From contig CAMEIU010000028.1 in assembly GCA_945918815.1 (NCBI GenBank), positions 1 to 16,034 on the forward strand: a stretch of 16,034 bases of DNA, given 5' to 3'. A program made the translations under genes and the position numbers. The notes under the pieces are model-generated. The model had not been told where the DNA came from. It saw only the letters and a list, made by a program, of their open reading frames with translations, and did not search any database. Shown here piece after piece: positions 1-10,793 of this stretch. This DNA is from an uncultured Clostridia bacterium. Its GTDB lineage: Bacteria; Bacillota; Clostridia; Oscillospirales; Oscillospiraceae. Each line of letters begins with the position of its first letter. The stretch's first letter is position 1.

Positions 1-1766
1 TCCATCAGCATGTCCTCGGCCTGATGCAGCATATTGGCGCGCTTGGCAAAGTCGGTCTCAGACTTGATGCTGGTAATCAGCTTGTCGTACTCGCTCCAGT
101 TCTGGGGCGCATAGGTGGGAACGTTGCTGGTGACGTTGCCGGAAGCATCGCGGCCAAACTGGCTGTCGTTGTTGCCGGAGTTGGAGATCCACATCCCGAG
201 CATATTGATGGGGTCATCGAAGTCGGCGAGCCAGCCCTGACGGGCGACGTCGTAGTTGCCGGCCTTACGGTCGTTCAGGAAGACTTTCCAGTCCTCAGCC
301 TGGATGTCAACGGTGATGCCGATGACAGCCATATCCTGCTGCAGGGCAGCGGCAACAGCCTCGTTGCCGGCGCCGGAGTTGGTCAGGTAGATGAAGGACA
401 GCGGGGTGGCGTCGCTCAGCATACCGTCATCGGTGAACTCATAGCCGGCGCTCTTGAGCAGCTCAATGGCCTCGGCAACGTTGTCATCGTAGGCTTCCTC
501 GGAAGGATCGTAGTAGCCCAGGTTGTCGGCATCGGGATAGGTGTAGTCGGAGGTGTTCTGACGGAACTCGCCGCCGTTGCCATCGCTCATGGCCGGGGGC
601 ACGAAGGTGTTGGCGGGGACCTGATCGGTCTGGCCGATGTTGTCCACGATGTACTGACGGTCAATCAGCAGGCTGATGGCCTTGCGCATCGCGTTGGCCT
701 GCTCGGGGGTCTTGCCCTCGAACAACTTGGAGGTCACATTGAAGCCCATGTAGTAGGTGCCCAGGTTGGGAAGAACCTGGAACTCGGGGTTGATGCCCTT
801 CAGGTTGGGGATCTCATCGGTGGGAACGCTGTCGATAAAGTCCAGGTTGCCGGCGTTGTAAGCGGCATAGAAGGCAGCCTCGTCATTGCTGAGCATGAAG
901 TTGAGAGTCTCAAGGGTGACCTTGTCCGCATCATAGTAGTTGGGGTTCTTGGTGTAGACCATGCTCTCGTCATGCTTCCACTCGGTGCAGGTGAAGGCGC
1001 CGTTGCAGACAAAGCCGGCCTCGGCAGCCCAGGCGCCGGGGTTCTCATGGTTGGGATCGGCAGCCTCAACAGAAGCCTGGGGCACGGGGAAGAAGGTGGG
1101 GAAGGCGCACAGACCCTCAAAGTAGGGGCAGGGGCTCAGGATGGTGACAACCAGGGTGTAGTCGTCGGTGGCCTCAACACCCACCAGGATGTCGTTGGCG
1201 GCCATGGCCTCATTGGCGGCGGCCTCATCCACATAGGTGCCGTCGTCGTTGGTGTCCAGGGCGGGGTTCTTGGCGATCAGGCCGTCGAACAGGTAGCCGT
1301 AGTCAGAAGCGGTCAGCGGGTTGGCGGCACGGTTCCAGCTGTAAACAAAGTCGTTGGCGGTGACGGGGGTGCCATCGCTCCACAGGCTCTCGCGCAGATG
1401 GAAGGTGTAGGTCAGCTTGTCATCGCTGACGTCATAGCTCTCGGCCACGCCGGGAACCACAGCGCCGTTCTCATCGTAGGTCAGCAGGCCGACGAAGGAG
1501 TTGACGGCCAGGCAGGCGCCGTCGACGGTGGAATTCAGGGCGGGGTCCAGACGGTCAGGCTCAGAAGCCAGGCAGAGGTACATTGCGCTGGTGTCAGTGT
1601 TCAGGGTGGTGCTGACATTGGAGGCCTCGGCACTGGAAGCAGTGCTTTCGGCAGATTCGGTCGTAGAGGCCGCGTCGGAGCTGGCCGTGCTGGAAGCGGA
1701 AGAACCGCAGGCGGCCAGGCTCAGCACCATGGCAGCAGCCAGAACGGATGCCATGAGCTTTTTCAT
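1..1766 (-). CDS. oppA: OppA-like oligopeptide-binding lipoprotein (C-terminus cut by window edge)
   Basis: Extracellular lipid-anchored solute-binding protein of the SBP_bac_5 (OppA/DppA) family, which captures peptides and delivers them to an Opp-type importer. 588 codons are visible and no stop is reached before base 1. The signal peptide starts MKKLMASV and ends in a lipobox LAAC with Cys20. A Ser/Ala/Thr-rich linker follows to about residue 50, then the binding fold, including SEPDRLDP near residue 70 and a YDVARQGWLADFDDP segment from residue 505 that closely resembles the OppA C-terminal lobe. The start is fixed by GGAGG at 1776-1780, nine bases before ATG. The gene lies 241 bases downstream of oppF and has its own promoter at 1850-1878, so it can be expressed apart from the transporter operon. 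Family assignment is secure; the substrate is unknown. The long open frame on the opposite strand is a shadow. Confidence 0.93.
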   Translation of the reverse strand, partial: MKKLMASVLAAAMVLSLAACGSSASSTASSDAASTTESAESTASSAEASNVSTTLNTDTSAMYLCLASEPDRLDPALNSTVDGACLAVNSFVGLLTYDENGAVVPGVAESYDVSDDKLTYTFHLRESLWSDGTPVTANDFVYSWNRAANPLTASDYGYLFDGLIAKNPALDTNDDGTYVDEAAANEAMAANDILVGVEATDDYTLVVTILSPCPYFEGLCAFPTFFPVPQASVEAADPNHENPGAWAAEAGFVCNGAFTCTEWKHDESMVYTKNPNYYDADKVTLETLNFMLSNDEAAFYAAYNAGNLDFIDSVPTDEIPNLKGINPEFQVLPNLGTYYMGFNVTSKLFEGKTPEQANAMRKAISLLIDRQYIVDNIGQTDQVPANTFVPPAMSDGNGGEFRQNTSDYTYPDADNLGYYDPSEEAYDDNVAEAIELLKSAGYEFTDDGMLSDATPLSFIYLTNSGAGNEAVAAALQQDMAVIGITVDIQAEDWKVFLNDRKAGNYDVARQGWLADFDDPINMLGMWISNSGNNDSQFGRDASGNVTSNVPTYAPQNWSEYDKLITSIKSETDFAKRANMLHQAEDMLM

Positions 1767-1798
1767 AGTTACTTTCCTCCTAGAAAATCTATGAGCAT

Positions 1799-1828
1799 CC
1801 CACGGTGCAGGGAACCCTGTACCGTGGG
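1799..1828 (-). other. stem-loop in the 5' leader of the oppA-like gene
   Basis: Two 14-base arms (1799-1812 and 1815-1828) are inverted repeats with one mismatch around a 2-base centre. In the minus-strand RNA the mismatch is A-C. It begins about 15 bases after the start site predicted from the promoter at 1850-1878 and ends 18 bases before the Shine-Dalgarno site. No T-run follows, so it is not a normal terminator. A role in mRNA 5'-end stability or translation control is inference. Confidence 0.6.
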
Positions 1829-1849
1829 AAACTTCCTATGATATCGCCA

Positions 1850-1878
1850 ATTATACGGTTTGGCGGAACCGTTTGCAA
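1850..1878 (-). promoter_or_regulatory. sigma-A promoter of the oppA-like gene
   Basis: Minus strand reads TTGCAA (1873-1878), a 17-base spacer, then a perfect TATAAT (1850-1855). It sits 84 bases upstream of the ATG at 1766, with a predicted start site near 1843. Confidence 0.8.
1855..1872. promoter_or_regulatory. candidate operator within the promoter spacer
   Basis: ACGGTT (1855-1860) and AACCGT (1867-1872) form a perfect 6-bp inverted repeat with a 6-base centre that occupies exactly the spacer between the -35 and -10 hexamers of the oppA-like gene. A regulator bound here would block RNA polymerase. The geometry is visible; binding by a regulator is inference. Confidence 0.4.
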
Positions 1879-1912
1879 GGCAAATTGGCAAGCTGTTGTC
1901 TTTCAGTTACCA

Positions 1913-1934
1913 TTTTTGGCGCATACGCCAAAAA
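1913..1934. promoter_or_regulatory. perfect palindrome upstream of the oppA-like promoter
   Basis: TTTTTGGCG (1913-1921) and CGCCAAAAA (1926-1934) are perfect 9-bp arms around CATA. The T-run precedes and the A-run follows the GC core on both strands, the reverse of a bidirectional terminator. An operator about 80 bases upstream of the predicted start is therefore the better reading. Its function is unproven. Confidence 0.4.
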
Positions 1935-1952
1935 AACCAAAATGCTGGTCTT
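1930..1952 (-). terminator. possible weak terminator after oppF
   Basis: Minus strand: AAGACCA (1946-1952), a 6-base loop, then TGGTTTT (1933-1939) running into a T-tract (1930-1936). The stem is 7 bp including one G-U, and is AT-rich. It is the only structure with a downstream T-run between oppF and the next gene, 56 bases after the oppF stop. It overlaps the palindrome at 1913-1934. Confidence 0.35.
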
Positions 1953-2007
1953 CCCGATTGTGCAATATTTTTTCCCGTTATCAGGCGGTTCCTGTCTTGA
2001 ACAAACC

Positions 2008-3051
<1,044 letters not shown>

Positions 3052-3052
3052 C

Positions 3053-4204
<1,152 letters not shown>

Positions 4205-4217
4205 TTATCCCACCTCC

Positions 4218-6281
<2,064 letters not shown>

Positions 6282-6295
6282 GGTTCTCTCCCTCC

Positions 6296-7288
6296 TTAAC
6301 TCAGGCGGACACGTGGGTCAACCACACCGTACAGGATATCCGAGATCAGGTTGCCCAGCAGCGTCAGAATCGAAATAAAGGACAAATAGAACATGGTAAA
6401 CGGAATGTCGCCCACGATCATGGACTGATAGGCCGTGTAGCCGATGCCGGGGATGGAATACAGCTGCTCGGTAATCAGGGCGCCGGAGAACAGACCCGGC
6501 AGGCTGCCGCCGAGGATGGTGACCAGGGGGATCAGGGTATTGCGGAAGGCATGCTTGTTGATAACCTTGCTTTCCGGCAGGCCCTTGGCCCGGGCGGTGC
6601 GGATATAGTCGGCGTTGAGAACCTCCAGCATGTTGGTACGGGTATAACGCATGAGGCTGCCGATGGAAACGATCACGATGGTGATGGTGGGCAGCACCAG
6701 ATGCTGGGCCATGTCCATCACCTGCATGAAGGGCGACATGGCGTCGTGGGTACGGGTGGAGATGATGCCGCCGATGTCAAACCATCCCAGCTTGACGGAA
6801 AACACCATTTTCAGCACCGAGGCCACAAAGAAGGTGGGCAGCGAATTGCAAACCATGGCGATGACCGTGACGGAATAGTCGGCGATGCCGTACTGCCGCT
6901 TGGCGGCCAGGACGCCCAGCGGGATGGCGATGGCCACCTGGAAAATAAACGTGGCGACACCCAGGGCAAAGCTGTACCAGATGACATCCCGGAACTTCTG
7001 GGTAACGGGGAGGGTCCATCTCCAGCTGTTGCCGAACTCGCCGCGGACGGCGGATTTCAGCCAGGTAAAGAAACCGGGGATGATGCCCTTATCCATACCA
7101 TATTGTGCGTTTAATTCCGCGATCCATTCCGTGGCGCTCTTGGTGTTGCCGGGACGGGTGGCTAGCTGGCGGGCCATGGTGTCAATATAGTTGGTAGGCA
7201 GACAATGCATCAGCGTGTAAACGATGAGCATGACGCAGAACAGGATTAAGATACTCCATAAAAAACGTTTTAAGATAAATTTTCCCAT
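6296..7288 (-). CDS. oppB: peptide ABC transporter permease OppB
   Basis: Membrane permease, 330 residues, the normal length for OppB/DppB. TM1 spans about 9-29, followed by an extracytoplasmic loop (about 30-100) without the insertion seen in OppC, then five more hydrophobic segments. The EAA coupling loop is YIRTARAKGLPESKVINKHA (228-247), followed by FRNTLIP. The C-terminus ends VVDPRVRLS, typical of the family. It pairs with OppC to form the channel. The ribosome site is weak (GGTGAT before ATG), in contrast with the strong site of the upstream binding-protein gene. It lies 248 bases after that gene with a strong hairpin between them (7464-7497), which fits lower expression of the permeases. 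Confidence 0.95.
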   Translation of the reverse strand: MGKFILKRFLWSILILFCVMLIVYTLMHCLPTNYIDTMARQLATRPGNTKSATEWIAELNAQYGMDKGIIPGFFTWLKSAVRGEFGNSWRWTLPVTQKFRDVIWYSFALGVATFIFQVAIAIPLGVLAAKRQYGIADYSVTVIAMVCNSLPTFFVASVLKMVFSVKLGWFDIGGIISTRTHDAMSPFMQVMDMAQHLVLPTITIVIVSIGSLMRYTRTNMLEVLNADYIRTARAKGLPESKVINKHAFRNTLIPLVTILGGSLPGLFSGALITEQLYSIPGIGYTAYQSMIVGDIPFTMFYLSFISILTLLGNLISDILYGVVDPRVRLS

Positions 7289-7328
7289 AGAATCACCATT
7301 CTTACTTCAGAATTCGTGCAAACGCAGC

Positions 7329-7354
7329 GCACAGAGTTCTGCCCTGCTCTGCGC
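7329..7354 (-). other. second, weaker stem-loop before oppB
   Basis: GCACAGAG (7329-7336) and CTCTGCGC (7347-7354) form an 8-bp stem with one wobble pair around 10 bases, about 40 bases upstream of the oppB start. No T-run follows. I see no convincing promoter in the 7289-7536 gap. Confidence 0.4.
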
Positions 7355-7463
7355 AACAGGGGTCTCAGGGGTCCGTGGTTTCTCAGATCCCATTGCGCAG
7401 GTCAAGCCAGTCCTGTGCCGGCTCCAGTTTACGTTCGATCCCACTCACAGGGAGCCAAGTGCC

Positions 7464-7497
7464 GCACACACCGAGCCCCGAGGGGCCCGGTGTGTGC
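7464..7497 (-). other. strong intercistronic hairpin between binding protein and permeases
   Basis: Arms 7464-7479 and 7482-7497 are 16 bases each with one G-U pair in the minus-strand RNA and a 2-base centre (CUCG tetraloop if the last pair opens). It lies 40 bases after the binding-protein stop at 7537. It is followed by GGCACTTGGC, not by Ts, so it is not a classical intrinsic terminator. By analogy with the hairpin after malE in enteric bacteria, it probably protects the upstream message from 3' decay or causes partial termination, giving more binding protein than permease. That role is inference. Confidence 0.7.
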
Positions 7498-7536
7498 CAA
7501 AACACATTGGATGTCAGATCCTGTCAGAGACGGAGC

Positions 7537-9873
7537 TTAGTTCATCTCCATCAGTTCGATGTCGTTCGCCCAGCCCCAGAAAGTCGTGATATCGGGGGTC
7601 ACGGTGTCCATGTTGACACGCTCGGTGGAGAAAACAACGCAGTTCTGGCGCTGATAGATGGGAATTTCCACGCCCCAGTCCATGATGATCTCCAGGCACT
7701 GCTTGTAGGTAGCCTTCCGGAAGGCCTGGTCGGTGGTGCTGCGGGCCTCCATAATCAGGCTGTCCAGCTCAGCATCCGCGATGTGGTAGTGGTTGGAGTC
7801 GGTGCCGCCCAGACCAACAATGTTGGAGGAGTGGTAGACCTGATACATATCGGGATCCACAGTGGCGCCCCAAGCAGCGGCCCACATGTTCTGAGTGCCG
7901 GCTTCCAGAGCGTTCCACAGCTCGTTGGGGTCAGCGGGGTCGTTGATGATCAGGGTGATGCCGATGCTCTCCAGAGCATTCTTGGTGGAGGTCAGGATGC
8001 CGTAGGCGGGGTGATCACCGGAGCCGTCGGCAGGGATGATGATTTCATAGGTCAGGGAAGCGCCCTCGGGAGCAGCGGTGAAGGTACTGGAAGCCTCGTC
8101 CCAGGTGTAGCCGGCGGCCTTCAGATAGCCGATGGTCATGTCGAGAGCGGCAGCTTCGCGCTCTTCCTGCGGCATGTCGGCAGTGATGACCACGTTGCCG
8201 TCCACGTCGGTGGAGTAAGCCAGCTTGTAGCCTTCGTCAGCAGGCTTGGGAGCGGCCCAGGAGGTGTTGGAGATGGGGTAGTTGATGACGGAAGCACGGT
8301 CGCCGTAGTAAGCGTTGATAACGGGATCACGATACACAGCAAACAGAGTGGCAAGACCCTTGCGCAGGTTCTTGGAGGCCTCGGAGCTGGGCTCGCCGCC
8401 GACGTTGACGGCGTCGGCGTTGATGCCGATGTAGCCGTAGCCCAGGTTATCCACGCTGTTGGTGGTGACAACGTCGCCCACCAGCTCGCCGTTGGAGTTG
8501 TAGCTCTTGATGGCGTCAACCACGTCGTTGGTGAAGCTGGGATCGGTGATGTCGAACAGGCCGGTGCCCAGACCGGTGATCTTGTCGGAGTCAGCAGTCT
8601 CCTGGAACTTCAGGTTCTTGATCTTCGGGCAGCCCTTGTAGTAGCTCTCGTTGGCCACGTAGGAGACGACGCCGTTCTCATAGCCGGTGAAGACATAGGG
8701 GCCAGCGCCCAGAGGCTCGGTATCCTTGGCATGGACGCCGGACAGGTCGCCCTTGACAAAGCCGAACATGTTGTTGTCATAGTCGTACAGGGAGGTGTCG
8801 CCATAGTAGTGCAGAGGAGCAACGGTGATGCCCATCTGGTACACGGCAACGGCGTCAACCTTGTTCAGGGTCACGCGCACGGAGTAGTCGCCGGTCTTCT
8901 GAATACCGGAGATGTTGGCAGCGCCTTCACCGGTCTGCACGCCTTCGTACATGGTGTTATAGGTTTCCTCGGAAAGCAGATCAGACAGGGCGGAGCCGGC
9001 GGTCTCGGCTTCCATATCGGAGAACTTCCAGCCATAGCTGTTGGCAATCAGCAGGAAGAAGTCCAGCGCGGTCGCGCCCTCTTCCAGACCATCAAAGCCC
9101 CAGTTGGGCGCGGCGGAGGCAACATCGGTGCCGTAACCGGCAGCGACACAGTAGTCCACGATCTCCTGGGCGAAAGCGGCGCCGCCGTTTTCGATGTCAG
9201 CCCAGAACGCGTTCTGCTCATCCTCGGTCCAATAGGTGAAGTCGGTGTTGTCGGGGCCGGCCGTGCCCATCAGATAAGCCTTGGTGGCCATACCGCTTCT
9301 GTACTCTTCCATACCAACGATGGGCAGAGCGTAGAAGGTGGAGGAGCCGGTGTAGGTGGGATCGGAGAGGACGTACATGTTGAAGATGACGTCGTCAGCG
9401 GTCATGGGAACGCCGTCGGAGAAGACGATGTCGTCACGCATGGTGATGTCATAGTCCACGGTGCCGTCGTCGTTCTCGGTGATCACCAGGTCGGCGATAC
9501 CGGTGTAGGTGTAGTCGGTGCCGTTGTAGGCTCTGGTCTCACCCTCGATGCCATTAAAGACGATGTTGCCTTCACGGTCGGTGCCCAGCAGAGCCACTTG
9601 GGTCATGCCAACGGCGTCCTGGTCATAGGCGGTGTCCGCGAAGAAGGGGGTGAACTTCTGGGAGAACAGGGAGTAGCCGACGACCAGGGTATCAGCCTTG
9701 GCAGTCTCTTCCTCAGTGGGTTCTTCGGGTTCGGTGGTTGCGGGGGTGTCGGTGGTTTCAGCGGGCTTCTCGGGCTCAGTGGTGGTCTCTTCCTTGGCGC
9801 AGCCAGCGAGAACACCCAGAACCATCACGAAGGCCAGCAGAAGCGCCAGCACTTTTGCGAGTTTGGATTTCAT
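7537..9873 (-). CDS. large peptide-type ABC transporter substrate-binding lipoprotein
   Basis: Extracellular lipoprotein, 778 residues, of the SBP_bac_5 family, first gene of the importer operon. The signal peptide starts MKSKLAKV and ends in lipobox LAGC with Cys25. A Glu/Thr/Pro linker follows (27-60). The fold begins near DTLVVGYS (61-68); family-like stretches include FSDGVPMTADDVIFNMY (151-167), PLGAGPYVFTGYENGVVSY and a C-terminal IPIYQRQN. Family members are usually 500-600 residues. Most of the excess lies around 200-318, between GMEEYRSGMATKAY and ISGIQKTGDYSVRVTL, two segments that are nearly adjacent in ordinary homologues. AGGAGG (9881-9886) supports the start. A terminator for the upstream gene and two palindromes precede it; no convincing -35/-10 pair is visible. 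The name oppA or dppA is not assigned because the substrate is unclear. Confidence 0.93.
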   Translation of the reverse strand: MKSKLAKVLALLLAFVMVLGVLAGCAKEETTTEPEKPAETTDTPATTEPEEPTEEETAKADTLVVGYSLFSQKFTPFFADTAYDQDAVGMTQVALLGTDREGNIVFNGIEGETRAYNGTDYTYTGIADLVITENDDGTVDYDITMRDDIVFSDGVPMTADDVIFNMYVLSDPTYTGSSTFYALPIVGMEEYRSGMATKAYLMGTAGPDNTDFTYWTEDEQNAFWADIENGGAAFAQEIVDYCVAAGYGTDVASAAPNWGFDGLEEGATALDFFLLIANSYGWKFSDMEAETAGSALSDLLSEETYNTMYEGVQTGEGAANISGIQKTGDYSVRVTLNKVDAVAVYQMGITVAPLHYYGDTSLYDYDNNMFGFVKGDLSGVHAKDTEPLGAGPYVFTGYENGVVSYVANESYYKGCPKIKNLKFQETADSDKITGLGTGLFDITDPSFTNDVVDAIKSYNSNGELVGDVVTTNSVDNLGYGYIGINADAVNVGGEPSSEASKNLRKGLATLFAVYRDPVINAYYGDRASVINYPISNTSWAAPKPADEGYKLAYSTDVDGNVVITADMPQEEREAAALDMTIGYLKAAGYTWDEASSTFTAAPEGASLTYEIIIPADGSGDHPAYGILTSTKNALESIGITLIINDPADPNELWNALEAGTQNMWAAAWGATVDPDMYQVYHSSNIVGLGGTDSNHYHIADAELDSLIMEARSTTDQAFRKATYKQCLEIIMDWGVEIPIYQRQNCVVFSTERVNMDTVTPDITTFWGWANDIELMEMN

Positions 9874-9934
9874 TCTATTCCCTCCTAAAAAATTTCATAT
9901 TTTACGGCATTTTCACCGAAAAATATCCCATTTG

Positions 9935-9951
9935 GCGTCTATACAAGACGC
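9935..9951. promoter_or_regulatory. palindrome upstream of the importer operon (proximal)
   Basis: GCGTCT (9935-9940) and AGACGC (9946-9951) form perfect 6-bp arms around ATACA. It is 62 bases upstream of the binding-protein start and 4 bases from the next palindrome. It is a candidate operator or leader hairpin. Confidence 0.4.
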
Positions 9952-9955
9952 AGAT

Positions 9956-9978
9956 CATGGATACATATTGTATCCATG
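9956..9978. promoter_or_regulatory. palindrome upstream of the importer operon (distal), candidate operator
   Basis: CATGGATAC (9956-9964) and GTATCCATG (9970-9978) are perfect 9-bp arms around ATATT. This dyad geometry is common for dimeric repressors, and the minus strand carries a TACAAT that could serve as a -10 within it. It abuts the terminator of the upstream gene directly. The regulator is unknown. Confidence 0.5.
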
Positions 9979-9998
9979 AAAAAACGCCATGGCGTTTT
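9979..9998 (-). terminator. intrinsic terminator of the small membrane-protein gene
   Basis: AAAACGCC and GGCGTTTT form a perfect 18-base palindrome (9981-9998). On the minus strand the T-run is six bases (9979-9984). It starts 7 bases after the stop codon at 10005, insulating the importer operon from upstream transcription. Confidence 0.85.
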
Positions 9999-10004
9999 GG
10001 AGCC

Positions 10005-10553
10005 TCAGCGCTTGGAATCGGGCACCGGCTCCATCTCCAATTCCTTGCGGTGGGAGAACAGCGGCACGCTGCACACGGCGGCGGCCAGCAGATCGGCGCA
10101 GACCACATAGTCCCATGCGCTGGCCTCCTGCTGAAACAGGGTGAAGACGCAGCCCAGCACGCTGATGCAGGCGAAGCCCATGAGGAACAGGGAGGCCCCG
10201 GACATCCGGTCGTGGAGCAGATCGCGGTGCTCCCGCACAACCTTCTCCCCCGCCGTCCACAGACGCCAGACGGCGCCTGCGGCGAAGATCCAGGGCAGCC
10301 AGCAGAGGGTGGACGGTACGGCCACAAACCAGCTGCGGGTAAAATTACAGTCGATCAGCATGGGGATCAGCAGCAGAACCGCCATCGCCAGCAAAAGAAC
10401 GGCGTAAAACCGCTTCAGCCACGCCACACGCTCCGGCGGCGCAACGAACCGGTAATAGGTTCCCACATAGATCCGCACATACTTCTTCCGGCGCTTGCCC
10501 TCCCGGACCTGCTCCTCGACCTCATAGTCTTTTGCGTATTTGCGGTAACCCAT
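10005..10553 (-). CDS. small four-helix membrane protein of unknown function
   Basis: 182 residues. The N-terminal 45 residues are charged and basic (EEQVREGKRRKKYVRIYVG) and probably cytoplasmic. They are followed by four hydrophobic segments at about 49-67, 75-98, 118-140 and 148-166, with a short polar tail ending EPVPDSKR. No signal peptide and no catalytic motif are visible. I do not recognise the family. It is a single-gene unit with its own promoter (10626-10654), a structured leader (10573-10616), a GAGGGGTG ribosome site and its own terminator (9979-9998). It is therefore not part of the adjacent importer operon despite being next to it. A coding assignment is supported by this complete transcription unit and by the hydrophobic periodicity. 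Confidence 0.8.
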   Translation of the reverse strand: MGYRKYAKDYEVEEQVREGKRRKKYVRIYVGTYYRFVAPPERVAWLKRFYAVLLLAMAVLLLIPMLIDCNFTRSWFVAVPSTLCWLPWIFAAGAVWRLWTAGEKVVREHRDLLHDRMSGASLFLMGFACISVLGCVFTLFQQEASAWDYVVCADLLAAAVCSVPLFSHRKELEMEPVPDSKR

Positions 10554-10572
10554 GTTTCACCCCTCAAGCGTC

Positions 10573-10616
10573 AATCTGCTGCCGGTATCCGGCCATGGAC
10601 CATAACGGCGCAGATT
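10573..10616 (-). other. 5' leader stem-loop of the small membrane-protein gene
   Basis: AATCTGC plus GCCG (10573-10579, 10581-10584) pairs with CGGC plus GCAGATT (10606-10616): 11 bp with a single bulged base at 10580 and a 21-base loop. It begins about 3 bases after the predicted start site. It is a regulatory leader or a 5'-end stabiliser, undetermined; it does not match a riboswitch I know. Confidence 0.5.
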
Positions 10617-10625
10617 ATATCTACT

Positions 10626-10654
10626 ACTGTAGCATAAGAAAGTACAAAATGCAA
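10626..10654 (-). promoter_or_regulatory. extended -10 promoter of the small membrane-protein gene
   Basis: Minus strand: TTGCAT (10649-10654), 17-base spacer, TACAGT (10626-10631) preceded by TGC, an extended -10. The predicted start is near 10619. A TATAAT at 10614-10619 lacks a matching -35 and is less likely. The rest of the 10554-10793 gap holds small GC hairpins after murI (for example 10766-10780) but no T-tailed terminator. Confidence 0.7.
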
Positions 10655-10793
10655 CAAAAAAGTGTGATTTTCCAGGAAGATACATGTAAACCCGGATTTT
10701 GACTCGGAAAAAACTTTGACGATTTACAGCAAAATCCAATTCGTTTCCGCGGGAAGCGGCACATCCGCCGTGGAACGGCGCATACGCCCGGCT

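Noticed and set aside
24..1841. 605-codon open frame on the plus strand opposite the oppA-like gene
   Set aside because: It is antisense to a gene with lipobox, ribosome site, promoter and family motifs; its composition (Gly/Val/His-rich, low complexity) is that of a shadow produced by biased codon use.
7375..9888. 837-codon plus-strand open frame opposite the large binding protein
   Set aside because: Antisense shadow of a strongly supported lipoprotein gene; its start falls within the intercistronic region.
10694..10737. GGATTTTG / CAAAATCC inverted repeat (10694-10701, 10730-10737) after murI
   Set aside because: An 8-bp AT-rich stem with a 28-base loop and no T-run after it on the minus strand; too weak to call a terminator.
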